Origin: an uncultured Ectothiorhodospiraceae bacterium
GTDB lineage: Bacteria; Pseudomonadota; Gammaproteobacteria; UBA6429; Thiohalophilaceae
DNA: 10,373 bases
Assembly: GCA_947259425.1 (NCBI GenBank)
Contig: CAMYMO010000323.1
Span: 1-10,373, forward strand
Reading direction: 5' to 3'
How positions within the stretch are numbered: position 1 is the stretch's first letter; each line of letters starts with the position of its first letter. Positions 1 through 7,100 of the stretch are shown one piece after another. The notes below the pieces were generated by a model that was given only the letters and a program-made list of their open reading frames with translations, ran no database searches and was not told the DNA's origin. Made by a program: the position numbers and the translations under genes.

Positions 1-26
1 CCACTACCATGAAGCATCAGGCATGA
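1..26 (+). CDS. possible 3' end of an upstream gene, overlapping trpE
   Basis: An open frame from the window edge ends at a TGA at 24-26 (last residues TTMKHQA). This TGA overlaps the trpE start as ATGA, the usual layout of translationally coupled genes. In Pseudomonas the gene before trpE is, from memory, the phosphoglycolate phosphatase gene gph, so that is the first guess, but eight codons are too few to identify anything. The frame could also be non-coding. Confidence 0.3.
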
Positions 27-1510
27 CAGAACAGGAATTCCAGGCACTTTCCGAGCAAGGTTATAGCGCAATCCCAATCCTCAGCGAGGTATTGGCTGAT
101 CTTGACACCCCGTTAAGCACGTATTTAAAACTTGCCAATGGGCCTTACTCGTATCTATTTGAGTCGGTTCAGGGTGGTGAAAAATGGGGCCGGTATTCGA
201 TCATCGGCTTACCCTGCCAACGGGTTATTCGTATCTACGATCACACCGTGAAAATATATCATGACAATGAATTGACCGAAGAAATAACGGTTGATGATCC
301 GCTTGCCTGGATTGAAGCCTATCAGGCAACTTTTAAACATCCTGAGCTGGATGACTATCCCAAGTTTACCGGTGGTTTAGTCGGCTATTTTGGTTACGAG
401 ACGATTCGTTATATCGAACCAAAATTAGCATCAAAACCTGAGAAGGACGATACGCTTAAATTGCCAGATATTCTGTTGATGGTCTCTGAACAAGTCATCG
501 TCTTCGATAATCTGAGTGGTAAGTTGTACATCATTGTTTACGCAAAGCCGGACGAAAAAAATGCCTATAGTAAAGCGAATGAACGTATTGCAAAGCTAAA
601 AGAACAAATGCATTCAGCAACACCTTTGAGTCAGCACAAAAAACCGCGTGATATCAAAGAAACAGATTTTGTCTCGGGTTTCCCGCAACAAGGATTTGAA
701 GGGGCGGTTAACAAGATAAAGCAATATATCACCGATGGTGATGCCATGCAGGTTGTGATCTCGCAACGCATGTCGATCCCATTTCATGCGCAACCGCTTG
801 ATCTGTACCGCTCGTTGCGAAGTTTAAATCCGTCGCCTTATATGTATTATCTCGATCTAGGTGATTTCCATGTTGTCGGTTCTTCGCCCGAGATCCTGGT
901 ACGCTATGAAGAGGGGGAGGTCACGGTCAGACCGATTGCCGGCACCCGGCCACGCGGTAAAACCGAAGAACAAGATCGAGAACTCGAACAAGAGCTACTG
1001 GCCGATCCAAAAGAGCTTGCCGAGCATTTGATGCTAATCGATTTGGGACGTAACGACGTAGGAAGAATCGCCAGGACTGGTAGTGTTGAGTTAACCGACA
1101 AAATGATGATAGAACGTTATTCGCACGTGATGCATATTGTTTCGAATGTGACCGGTGATATTAAGGAAAACATGAGTGCGATGGATGTATTAAGGGCAAC
1201 GTTTCCTGCCGGTACCGTTTCCGGTGCGCCAAAAATTCGTGCGATGGAAATCATCAATGAGCTGGAACCGGTTAAGCGTGGTGTCTATTCAGGTGCGGTA
1301 GGGTATCTAGGTTGGAATGGGAATATGGATACCGCGATTGCGATTCGTACTGCCGTGATCAAGGATCAAGTTTTACATATCCAGGCAGGTGCCGGTATCG
1401 TTTACGATTCAGTACCGACCAATGAGTGGGATGAAACCATGAATAAAGGGCGTGCCGTTTTTCGCGCGGTAGCGATGGCCGAAAAAGGCCTGGACGGGGC
1501 AGATAAGTGA
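23..1510 (+). CDS. trpE: anthranilate synthase component I
   Basis: Large subunit of anthranilate synthase. It converts chorismate to anthranilate using ammonia delivered by TrpG, the first committed step of tryptophan synthesis, in the cytoplasm. The 495 residues match the family length. The N-terminal domain has the tryptophan feedback-site region YLFESVQGGEKWGRYS at about 44-59. The chorismate-binding domain shows PIAGTRPRG (304-312), DLGRNDVGR (340-348), GTVSGAPK (397-404) and AGAGIVYDS (455-463), all intact, so the enzyme should be active and feedback regulated. The closely related PabB is less likely because of the TrpE-type N-terminal domain and the trpGDC genes that follow. The ATG at 23 overlaps an upstream stop as ATGA; only a weak GAAG (11-14) precedes it, which suggests coupling. 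Any attenuator would lie upstream of the window. Confidence 0.97.
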   Translation: MTEQEFQALSEQGYSAIPILSEVLADLDTPLSTYLKLANGPYSYLFESVQGGEKWGRYSIIGLPCQRVIRIYDHTVKIYHDNELTEEITVDDPLAWIEAYQATFKHPELDDYPKFTGGLVGYFGYETIRYIEPKLASKPEKDDTLKLPDILLMVSEQVIVFDNLSGKLYIIVYAKPDEKNAYSKANERIAKLKEQMHSATPLSQHKKPRDIKETDFVSGFPQQGFEGAVNKIKQYITDGDAMQVVISQRMSIPFHAQPLDLYRSLRSLNPSPYMYYLDLGDFHVVGSSPEILVRYEEGEVTVRPIAGTRPRGKTEEQDRELEQELLADPKELAEHLMLIDLGRNDVGRIARTGSVELTDKMMIERYSHVMHIVSNVTGDIKENMSAMDVLRATFPAGTVSGAPKIRAMEIINELEPVKRGVYSGAVGYLGWNGNMDTAIAIRTAVIKDQVLHIQAGAGIVYDSVPTNEWDETMNKGRAVFRAVAMAEKGLDGADK

Positions 1511-1520
1511 GAAAGCAGCA

Positions 1521-2105
1521 ATGTTATTAATGATCGATAATTATGATTCGTTTACTTATAACCTGGTTCAGTATTTTGGTGAGCTCGGGGCGGATGTACA
1601 CGTGTTTCGTAATGATGAGATTAGCATTGCCGATATCGAGCGACTGGATCCGAAATATATCGTTATCTCACCCGGGCCCTGTACGCCCAATGAAGCGGGC
1701 ATCTCGATTGAAACGATAAAACATTTTGCCGCTAACAAACCGATTTTAGGTGTATGTCTGGGGCATCAAAGTATCGGTCAGGCCTTTGGTGGTAAAATCA
1801 TTCATGCCAATGCCATCATGCATGGTAAGACATCAATGATGAAACATAAGGATGTTGGGGTATTCAAAGGTATTCCGAATCCGTTTGAGGCAACCCGATA
1901 TCATTCATTGGTGATCGATAAGACCTGCGTACCGGATTGCCTGGAAGTGACCGCATGGACTGAAAACGAACAAGGTGAGCTTGATGAAATCATGGGGGTT
2001 CGCCATAAAGATTTTCCGATAGAAGGTATGCAGTTTCATCCAGAATCAATTTTAACCACCACCGGTCATGACTTGTTGCGTAATTTTTTACAGGCCAACA
2101 AATAA
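1521..2105 (+). CDS. trpG: anthranilate synthase component II (glutamine amidotransferase)
   Basis: Class I glutamine amidotransferase subunit that releases ammonia from glutamine for TrpE. In many gammaproteobacteria the same protein also serves PabB in folate synthesis (as PabA), and that dual role is possible here. The 194 residues are a complete stand-alone domain with no fusion to TrpD, unlike the E. coli TrpGD fusion. Visible motifs are the N-terminal MIDNYDSFTYNLVQY, the oxyanion-loop SPGPCTPNEAG (50-60), the nucleophile Cys79 in GVCLGHQ, and the partners His173 and Glu175 in QFHPES. The start lies 10 bases after the trpE stop, with a GAGAAAG stretch about 6 bases before the ATG acting as a modest ribosome site, so it is cotranscribed with trpE. 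Confidence 0.96.
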   Translation: MLLMIDNYDSFTYNLVQYFGELGADVHVFRNDEISIADIERLDPKYIVISPGPCTPNEAGISIETIKHFAANKPILGVCLGHQSIGQAFGGKIIHANAIMHGKTSMMKHKDVGVFKGIPNPFEATRYHSLVIDKTCVPDCLEVTAWTENEQGELDEIMGVRHKDFPIEGMQFHPESILTTTGHDLLRNFLQANK

Positions 2106-2120
2106 TCGAGGGGAAATAAC

Positions 2121-3140
2121 ATGGATATGCCCACAGCCATTCGCACCGTTTTAGAACGTCATGATTTGAGTAGGGACGAGATGACGAGTGTGATGAAAAC
2201 CATTATGACCGGTGAAGCGACCCCTGCGCAGATTGGTGGCTTCCTGGTCGGTTTGCGTATGAAAGGTGAAACCATTGACGAAATTACCGCGGCCGCACAA
2301 GTGATGCGTGACCTGGCCACGGGTGTCAGTGTCACGGGTGAGCATGTTGTCGATATCGTCGGTACCGGCGGTGACAGCTTATCAACCTTTAACATCTCAA
2401 CCGCATGTTGTTTCATTGTGGCGGCAGCAGGCGGCAAGGTTGCCAAACATGGTAACCGATCCGTCAGTAGCAGTTCGGGCAGTGCCGATCTACTCGAACA
2501 AGCCGGAGTCAATCTAAATATCAGCGCCGATCAAGTTGCGCAATGCATTGAGCGAGTCGGGGTTGGTTTTATGTTTGCGCCTTTGCACCATAGCGCGATG
2601 AAACATGCAATCGGTCCACGCAAAGAAATGGGCGCGCGAACTATATTTAATGTGCTTGGTCCATTAACCAACCCAGCAGGGGTAGAAAATCAATTACTGG
2701 GTGTCTTCTCTGCAGATTTGGTCGAGCCATTAGCGAATGTGCTTAAAAACTTAGGTAGTCACCACGTGATGGTCGTGCACTCTGAAGATGGTATGGATGA
2801 AATCAGTATTGGCGCCGCGACGAAAGTGGCTGAATTAAAAGATGGCAACATCAAGACTTATACGATTCGCCCTGAAGACTTTGATATGAGAAAGGCGGAT
2901 ATAAAACAACTGGCGGTAGATGGCGCGGAACAATCGCTCGGCATGATTAATTTAATCTTCGACGGACATACCGGTCCTGCACGTGACATCGTTTTATTAA
3001 ATGCTGGTGCCGCGATTTATGTGGCCGGTCTGGCGAGTTCTCACGCAGACGGGATCGAAAAAGCCAAACAGGTTCTCGATTCAGGCGCCGCAAAACAAAA
3101 ACTCAACGAACTGGTTGAGCTAACAAGTTCTTTTAAATAA
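2121..3140 (+). CDS. trpD: anthranilate phosphoribosyltransferase
   Basis: Transfers the phosphoribosyl group from PRPP to anthranilate, the second step of the tryptophan branch. The 339 residues equal the usual length of the stand-alone enzyme. Visible motifs: the PRPP-binding GTGGD at 81-85, the flexible glycine/serine loop KHGNRSVSSSSGSAD (109-123), the anthranilate-site stretch GPRKEMGARTIFNVLGP (165-181) and the metal-binding DE pair at 226-227 in EDGMDE. All key residues are present. A strong ribosome site, GAGGGG at 2108-2113, sits 7 bases before the ATG; a second ATG two codons on could also serve. The gap to trpG is 15 bases, so the genes form one operon. A homologous thymidine phosphorylase is excluded by the anthranilate-site motifs and context. 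Confidence 0.97.
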   Translation: MDMPTAIRTVLERHDLSRDEMTSVMKTIMTGEATPAQIGGFLVGLRMKGETIDEITAAAQVMRDLATGVSVTGEHVVDIVGTGGDSLSTFNISTACCFIVAAAGGKVAKHGNRSVSSSSGSADLLEQAGVNLNISADQVAQCIERVGVGFMFAPLHHSAMKHAIGPRKEMGARTIFNVLGPLTNPAGVENQLLGVFSADLVEPLANVLKNLGSHHVMVVHSEDGMDEISIGAATKVAELKDGNIKTYTIRPEDFDMRKADIKQLAVDGAEQSLGMINLIFDGHTGPARDIVLLNAGAAIYVAGLASSHADGIEKAKQVLDSGAAKQKLNELVELTSSFK

Positions 3141-3185
3141 ACACCACGTTTAAATAAATAACACGGCGCTGAACTAAAATCTCAA

Positions 3186-3986
3186 ATGAATAAACCACCT
3201 GATATATTAGTTAAAATCCTAAATCGTAAACTCGAAGAGATTCTTGAGCGAAACGAGACAATGCCGATTCGTAGATTAAGCGAACTGGTTGAGACAGCCG
3301 ATAAACCACGTGGTTTTGTCCAGGCGTTACTAAACAAAGTTGATGCAGGTCAACCAGGCATTATTGCTGAAATAAAAAAGGCCTCGCCCAGCAAAGGCGT
3401 GATGCGTGAAGATTTCAAACCCGCCGAGATTGCCGTTTCCTATGCCGATGCGGGTGCCGCCTGTTTATCGGTTTTAACCGATGTCGATTTTTTTCAAGGT
3501 TCAGATGAATATTTACAACGGGCACGTAACGCCTGTGACTTGCCAGTGATTCGTAAAGATTTTTTTATCGATCCGTATCAAGTCTTTGAGGCGCGTGTGC
3601 TCGGCGCCGATTGCATCTTATTGATCGTTGCCGCACTCGTTGATGCGCAAATGAAGGAATTATCCGAGCTTGCCAATCATCTTGGCATGGATGTGCTGGT
3701 CGAGGTGCATGACGAACAGGAACTCGAACGTGCGCTGCAATTACCCAATAAAATGATCGGCATCAATAACCGCAACCTGCGCACCTTCGAAACATCGCTG
3801 GATACAACGATTTCGATGCTCGATAAAATTCCAGAGGACCGTTTAATCGTCACGGAAAGCGGTATCCATACCCCTGAACACGTTCAGCTAATGCGTGAAC
3901 ATAACGTCAATGCCTTTTTAGTTGGCGAGGCCTTTATGGTGGCCGATGACCCGGGTAAAAAACTTACGGAATTGTTTAGTTTGTAA
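3186..3986 (+). CDS. trpC: indole-3-glycerol phosphate synthase
   Basis: A (beta/alpha)8-barrel enzyme that closes the indole ring, turning carboxyphenylamino-deoxyribulose phosphate into indole-3-glycerol phosphate. The 266 residues are the monofunctional form, not the TrpC-TrpF fusion of E. coli, so trpF must lie elsewhere. Catalytic residues are visible in order: Glu62 and Lys64 in AEIKKASPSKG, Lys124 in IRKDFF, Glu173 in LVEVH, Asn194 to Asn196 in INNRNLRTFE, and Glu224-Ser225 in TESGI. The N-terminus (ILVKILNRKLEEI) fits the family, which supports the ATG at 3186. Oddly, no clear ribosome site lies before it, and the 45-base gap to trpD is A/T-rich. It is the last gene of the operon and is followed at once by a hairpin terminator. 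Confidence 0.96.
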   Translation: MNKPPDILVKILNRKLEEILERNETMPIRRLSELVETADKPRGFVQALLNKVDAGQPGIIAEIKKASPSKGVMREDFKPAEIAVSYADAGAACLSVLTDVDFFQGSDEYLQRARNACDLPVIRKDFFIDPYQVFEARVLGADCILLIVAALVDAQMKELSELANHLGMDVLVEVHDEQELERALQLPNKMIGINNRNLRTFETSLDTTISMLDKIPEDRLIVTESGIHTPEHVQLMREHNVNAFLVGEAFMVADDPGKKLTELFSL

Positions 3987-3992
3987 GGTGCG

Positions 3993-4037
3993 AAAAAAAA
4001 CCGAGGTAAGAAGTTAATCTCAATCCCCGGTTTTTTT
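3993..4037. terminator. bidirectional terminator between trpC and crp
   Basis: An A8 run followed by CCGAGG (4001-4006) pairs with CCCCGG (4025-4030) and a T7 run (4031-4037), with one A-C mismatch in the stem and an 18-base loop. The A-run and T-run flank the stem on both sides, so the structure gives a U-tail on either strand. It starts 6 bases after the trpC stop and ends 19 bases from the stop of the convergent crp gene, exactly where a shared terminator is expected. Confidence 0.8.
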
Positions 4038-4056
4038 AATTTAGATTTGTCGTATT

Positions 4057-4698
4057 TTAACGCGTGCCAAAGACAACGATGGTCTTACCTTTGACCGAAA
4101 TTAATTCCTGTTCTTCCATGGCTTTTAATACCCGACCGACCATCTCGCGAGAACAGCCGACAATACGACCGATTTCCTGGCGGGTGATGCGGATCTGCAT
4201 GCCATCAGGGTGGGTCATCGCATCGGGCTGTTTGCATAAATCTAATAGTGTGCGGGCAACACGTCCGGTCACGTCCATGAACGCCAGGTCAGAGACCTTA
4301 CGGCTGGTATCGCGTAAGCGCGAAGCCATTTGCGAGGCCATCGCGAACATGATATCGGGGTGTTCCTGATAGAGTTGACGGAATTTGTTGTAGCTGATTT
4401 CGGCGACTTCGCATGGGGTACGGGTACGAACCCAGGCGCTGCGGTTGGGATCTTCGCTGAACAGACCCATTTCACCAAAAAAATCACCCTTATTTAAATA
4501 GGCTAGTACGATCTCGTGGCCATCTTCGTCTTCAATCAAGACCGAGACTGAGCCGTCAATGATGTAATAGAGGACATCAGGCTTATCGCCTGCATAAATA
4601 ATCACACTTTTAGCCGGATAGTGGCGACGGTGACAGTGTTCGAGGAATCGATCCAGTGAAGCGATTCCGGTTTGATGCTGTGCTGCAGTAACAGACAT
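4057..4698 (-). CDS. crp: cAMP-responsive global regulator, Crp/Vfr type
   Basis: Homodimeric transcription factor with an N-terminal cAMP-binding domain and a C-terminal helix-turn-helix. From the ATG at 4698 the protein has 213 residues, close to Pseudomonas Vfr (214) and E. coli CRP (210). The cAMP pocket shows GDFFGEMGLF (71-80, Glu76), Arg86-Ser87 in NRSAWVR and Thr131-Ser132. The recognition helix lies in TRQEIGRIVGCSREMVGRV (172-190), with Arg184, Glu185 and Arg189 as the DNA-reading residues known from CRP. The C-terminus GKTIVVFGTR is nearly identical to Vfr. Among upstream in-frame starts, 4698 has AAGGA five bases away and fits the family length; 4722 has AAGGA nine bases away and is an alternative; 4776 would lie upstream of the likely promoter. 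Convergent with trpC and divergent from the osmC-like gene. Confidence 0.95.
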   Translation of the reverse strand: MSVTAAQHQTGIASLDRFLEHCHRRHYPAKSVIIYAGDKPDVLYYIIDGSVSVLIEDEDGHEIVLAYLNKGDFFGEMGLFSEDPNRSAWVRTRTPCEVAEISYNKFRQLYQEHPDIMFAMASQMASRLRDTSRKVSDLAFMDVTGRVARTLLDLCKQPDAMTHPDGMQIRITRQEIGRIVGCSREMVGRVLKAMEEQELISVKGKTIVVFGTR

Positions 4699-4703
4699 AT
4701 TGT

Positions 4704-4708
4704 TCCTT
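4704..4708 (-). promoter_or_regulatory. ribosome binding site that decides the crp start
   Basis: On the minus strand this reads AAGGA, five bases before the ATG at 4698. A second AAGGA (4732-4736) lies nine bases before another in-frame ATG at 4722. The first has the better spacing and gives a Vfr-length protein. Confidence 0.65.
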
Positions 4709-4747
4709 TGTGCTAATGCCATTATCAGGCGTCCTTCAGTTATATAT

Positions 4748-4776
4748 GGTATACCAGTGCTTTTAATTTCGCGCAA
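4748..4776 (-). promoter_or_regulatory. candidate crp promoter
   Basis: On the minus strand TTGCGC (4771-4776) is separated by 17 bases from TATACC (4748-4753), which is preceded by TGG, an extended -10 arrangement. Transcription would begin near 4741, leaving a short leader before the ATG at 4722 or 4698. The -35 match is weak (3 of 6). Inference from motif and position only. Confidence 0.35.
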
Positions 4777-4802
4777 GGTTATCCTATAACCGGTCGAAAA
4801 AA

Positions 4803-4818
4803 TGCGACCGCGGTCACT
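4803..4818. promoter_or_regulatory. candidate Crp/Vfr binding site
   Basis: TGCGA-CCGCGG-TCACT matches the Crp box layout TGTGA-N6-TCACA at 8 of 10 defined positions. The Vfr consensus, as I recall it, allows any base at the third position (TGNGA), which covers the left half. The central ten bases GACCGCGGTC are a perfect palindrome. It lies in the divergent crp/osmC-like region, where autoregulation is expected. Its centre is about 70 bases upstream of the candidate crp start, near a class I activation position. Confidence 0.45.
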
Positions 4819-4824
4819 CGCATA

Positions 4825-4855
4825 TCGACTATTACCTATTTAACTTGAGTATAGT
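4825..4855 (+). promoter_or_regulatory. candidate promoter of the osmC-like gene
   Basis: TATAGT (4850-4855) matches the -10 consensus at 5 of 6. The best upstream -35, TCGACT (4825-4830), is 19 bases away, longer than ideal, so this promoter may need an activator such as Crp bound next to it. A second weak option is ATGACA (4864-4869) with CATAAA (4886-4891). Confidence 0.25.
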
Positions 4856-4915
4856 TTAACCAAATGACAATTTGGGCACAATTTTCATAAATTTACACAA
4901 CAATTTTAGACTGAA

Positions 4916-4920
4916 TGAGG
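4916..4920 (+). promoter_or_regulatory. ribosome binding site of the osmC-like gene
   Basis: TGAGG eight bases before the ATG at 4929. It supports this start over the longer in-frame reading from 4872, which has no ribosome site. Confidence 0.6.
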
Positions 4921-4928
4921 TTTTGATA

Positions 4929-5348
4929 ATGAAAGCACAGGTGAAATGGCAAGGCGCAGCCAAGTTCGAAGGTCTCACCGAAACTGGTCACTCGATAACC
5001 ATGGATGGCGCCCAGGAATATGGTGGAGAGAATCAAGGCGCCCGACCCATGGAATTACTGTTGATTGGGATGGGAGGCTGTTCGGCCTTTGATGTTGTGT
5101 TAATTTTAAAAAAATCTCGTCAGGACATTGCTGATTGTATCGTTGAAATCGACGCTGAACGTGCTGAAACGGAACCCAAGGTATTTACGAAAATACATGC
5201 ACATTTTAAAGTCAGTGGCCGGGGTCTTAGTGAGAAACACGTTGCAAGAGCTGTGCAATTGTCAGCAGAAAAATATTGTTCTGCCTCGATTATGTTAGGT
5301 AAGACCGCCGATATCACACATGATTTTGAATTAATCGAACTCGATTAA
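4929..5348 (+). CDS. OsmC family protein, YhfA-like
   Basis: Small OsmC/Ohr-fold protein of 139 residues. The sequence resembles E. coli YhfA, whose gene also neighbours crp; Pseudomonas has an OsmC gene beside vfr too, as I recall. Two cysteines sit where the redox pair of OsmC/Ohr thiol peroxidases lies: Cys51 in MGGCSAFDVV and Cys117 in SAEKYCSASIML. Arg39, in GARPMELLL, precedes the first cysteine as in the family. Ohr and OsmC proteins reduce organic hydroperoxides with thiols, but YhfA-type members have no firmly assigned substrate, so peroxide reduction here is an inference. The ATG at 4929 is chosen over the in-frame codon at 4872 because TGAGG (4916-4920) lies eight bases before it and the family begins with MKA-VKW. 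It is divergent from crp, and a DUF885 gene follows after 27 bases, probably on the same transcript. Confidence 0.88.
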   Translation: MKAQVKWQGAAKFEGLTETGHSITMDGAQEYGGENQGARPMELLLIGMGGCSAFDVVLILKKSRQDIADCIVEIDAERAETEPKVFTKIHAHFKVSGRGLSEKHVARAVQLSAEKYCSASIMLGKTADITHDFELIELD

Positions 5349-5375
5349 ATAACTTATATAAAAATTGGAATTACT

Positions 5376-7040
5376 TTGTCAGCTTATAACGATTTAATTG
5401 ATAGTTACTATCGCGCCTGGTTTCGTTTTCATCCGGAGACAGCGGTAGAAATGGGGGTAGAAGGTTACAGTGAGATTCTGACGCCTTATGATGATGACGA
5501 TATCGGTGCACTAATTTCCCTGAATGAAAAACTGCTGGATGCGATTGACGAACTGGATCGATCTGAGTTAGACGACGATCAAAATATTGATTTACAGTTA
5601 ATGTTAGGCAGTGCGTTGATTGAGAGTAAAAAATTGATCGACGAAGACTGGCGCACGAAAGATCCAACACGTTTTATTCCAGTTAATGCCATTTACCAGT
5701 TAACGATACGTCCGCTAAAAGATCGCAAGACCGCCTTGCGATCACGTTTAAGTGCGATGCCACATTACTTACGCGGGGCTAAATCTCATCTTTCTTCAGC
5801 ACCTGAAAGCATTCCCGCCATTTGGCTTGAGTCTGCAATCATCGAGGCACAGCAAGGTGTTGCTTATATACGTTCGCTTACAGAAAATCCTATGATTGAA
5901 CCGATGCGATTGTATCGAGAGATTGATGAGGCGGCGCATGCGCTGGATGATTTTGCAAAATTTATGCAAAGAGATTTAATCAGCCATGCCAAGGGTGAGT
6001 TTGCCTGTGGCCGGGAGATGTTTGAGTTACTATTAAGCCTTCGCCATGGCATAAATAGTGATGTTGATTCTATATATAAGTTCGGGCAGGAACTGTTTGA
6101 TTCAACCTGGCAAGACTTATGTAATATTACCGAATCCATCACTGGCAATCAGGATGTTGCCGCCTTAACGAAAAAGATCCAAAATCAGTTTAAACCAGAT
6201 GGCAACCTGCTTGATCATTATAAAAATACCATGCAGTTGGCTTATGATTTTGTTAATAGCAATGATCTGGTTAGCGTACCCGAACAACAATATTTACACG
6301 TGGTCAATACTCCAGGCTTTTTACGTCATCAAATCCCCCTGGCGGCGTATATGGATCCACTACCCACCGATGTCTCACAAACTGGCTATTACTATGTTAC
6401 GCCTCCGGCTGATGAAGCAAGCTGGGGGGAACACAACTTAATAAGCTTGCAACATACCTGTGTACATGAGGCCTGGCCAGGACACCACCTGCAATTTGTT
6501 ACCGCAAACAAACAAGCTGTTTCATCAACTTTGCCAAGACTGGTCAACTCCTCAGCGAGTATGTATGAAGGTTGGGCTTTATATTGTGAGCAACTCATGT
6601 TTGAACAGGGCTTTTTAAATCAGGCTGAATCGGAGTTTGTATTATTAAAAGATAGACTCTGGCGAGCGTTGCGAGTGATGATTGATATCGATTTACATGT
6701 TAATAATGTACCTGTTGAAGTGTGTATCGAAAAGATGCAACAAAAATTAGGTTTCAGTGAGGCACAAGCAAGAGGCGATATCACCTGGTATACCCAGTAT
6801 CCTACGGTACCTTTAGGTTATGCGGTTGGTTGGCGTTTGATCAATAAAACACGCGAACGCCTGCAAACCATGGAGTCCGATTTTTCATTAAAAGATTTCC
6901 ATGATCGATTACTCTCTTCCGGTAGTATTGGTTTACCCTGGGTAATACGGCATAACTTTGGTGAGCCATTGTGGAACAGTGTACAGGACAGTGTTTTTAA
7001 TACCTCGACTCCCTCTCCCTCTGGGAGAGGGCTGGGGTGA
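5376..7040 (+). CDS. DUF885 family protein, putative metallopeptidase-like
   Basis: A 554-residue protein of the DUF885 family. The family signature is visible: HEAWPGHH at 364-371, a zinc-peptidase-like HE..PGHH motif; EGWALYCEQ with Glu398; KDRLWRALRVMIDIDLH (425-441); and QYPTVPLGYAVGW (474-486). These suggest a metal-dependent hydrolase, but no substrate can be given. No signal peptide is visible, so it is probably cytoplasmic, whereas many family members have a leader and lipobox. The start is a TTG at 5376, the only usable start after the in-frame stop at 5346, with GGAA five bases before it; the residues that follow (DLIDSYYRAWFRFHPETAVEMGVEGY) fit the family N-terminus, so the unusual start is likely real. 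The last ten or so residues (TPSPSGRGLG) come from a repeat element inserted at the 3' end, not from family sequence. Probably cotranscribed with the osmC-like gene. Confidence 0.88.
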   Translation: MSAYNDLIDSYYRAWFRFHPETAVEMGVEGYSEILTPYDDDDIGALISLNEKLLDAIDELDRSELDDDQNIDLQLMLGSALIESKKLIDEDWRTKDPTRFIPVNAIYQLTIRPLKDRKTALRSRLSAMPHYLRGAKSHLSSAPESIPAIWLESAIIEAQQGVAYIRSLTENPMIEPMRLYREIDEAAHALDDFAKFMQRDLISHAKGEFACGREMFELLLSLRHGINSDVDSIYKFGQELFDSTWQDLCNITESITGNQDVAALTKKIQNQFKPDGNLLDHYKNTMQLAYDFVNSNDLVSVPEQQYLHVVNTPGFLRHQIPLAAYMDPLPTDVSQTGYYYVTPPADEASWGEHNLISLQHTCVHEAWPGHHLQFVTANKQAVSSTLPRLVNSSASMYEGWALYCEQLMFEQGFLNQAESEFVLLKDRLWRALRVMIDIDLHVNNVPVEVCIEKMQQKLGFSEAQARGDITWYTQYPTVPLGYAVGWRLINKTRERLQTMESDFSLKDFHDRLLSSGSIGLPWVIRHNFGEPLWNSVQDSVFNTSTPSPSGRGLG

Positions 7041-7043
7041 GGG
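7008..7043. repeat. REP-like palindromic element at the end of the DUF885 gene
   Basis: Two perfect nine-base arms, CCCTCTCCC (7011-7019) and GGGAGAGGG (7023-7031), flank a TCT loop and are followed by CTGGGGTGAGGG. I recognise this as a widely dispersed short palindromic repeat of proteobacterial genomes that often ends genes with a translated SPSGRGLG tail, as here. It may act as an mRNA-stabilising hairpin or weak terminator between the DUF885 and VOC genes; it lacks a T-run. Confidence 0.7.
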
Positions 7044-7100
7044 AATAAATAAATTTCTTCTTTACAAAAATTGGAAATATTAAACTAAGGTATTTTTAAA

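Noticed and set aside
904..1101. Minus-strand open frame inside trpE
   Set aside because: Serine/arginine-rich low-complexity shadow of the trpE reading frame with no support of its own.
2151..2517. Open frames on both strands inside the start of trpD
   Set aside because: They overlap a clear trpD frame with intact motifs and look like shadows.
5360..5370. AAAAATTGGAA shared with 7066-7076 upstream of the VOC gene
   Set aside because: An 11-base A/T-rich match without symmetry; could be chance, and only two copies are seen.
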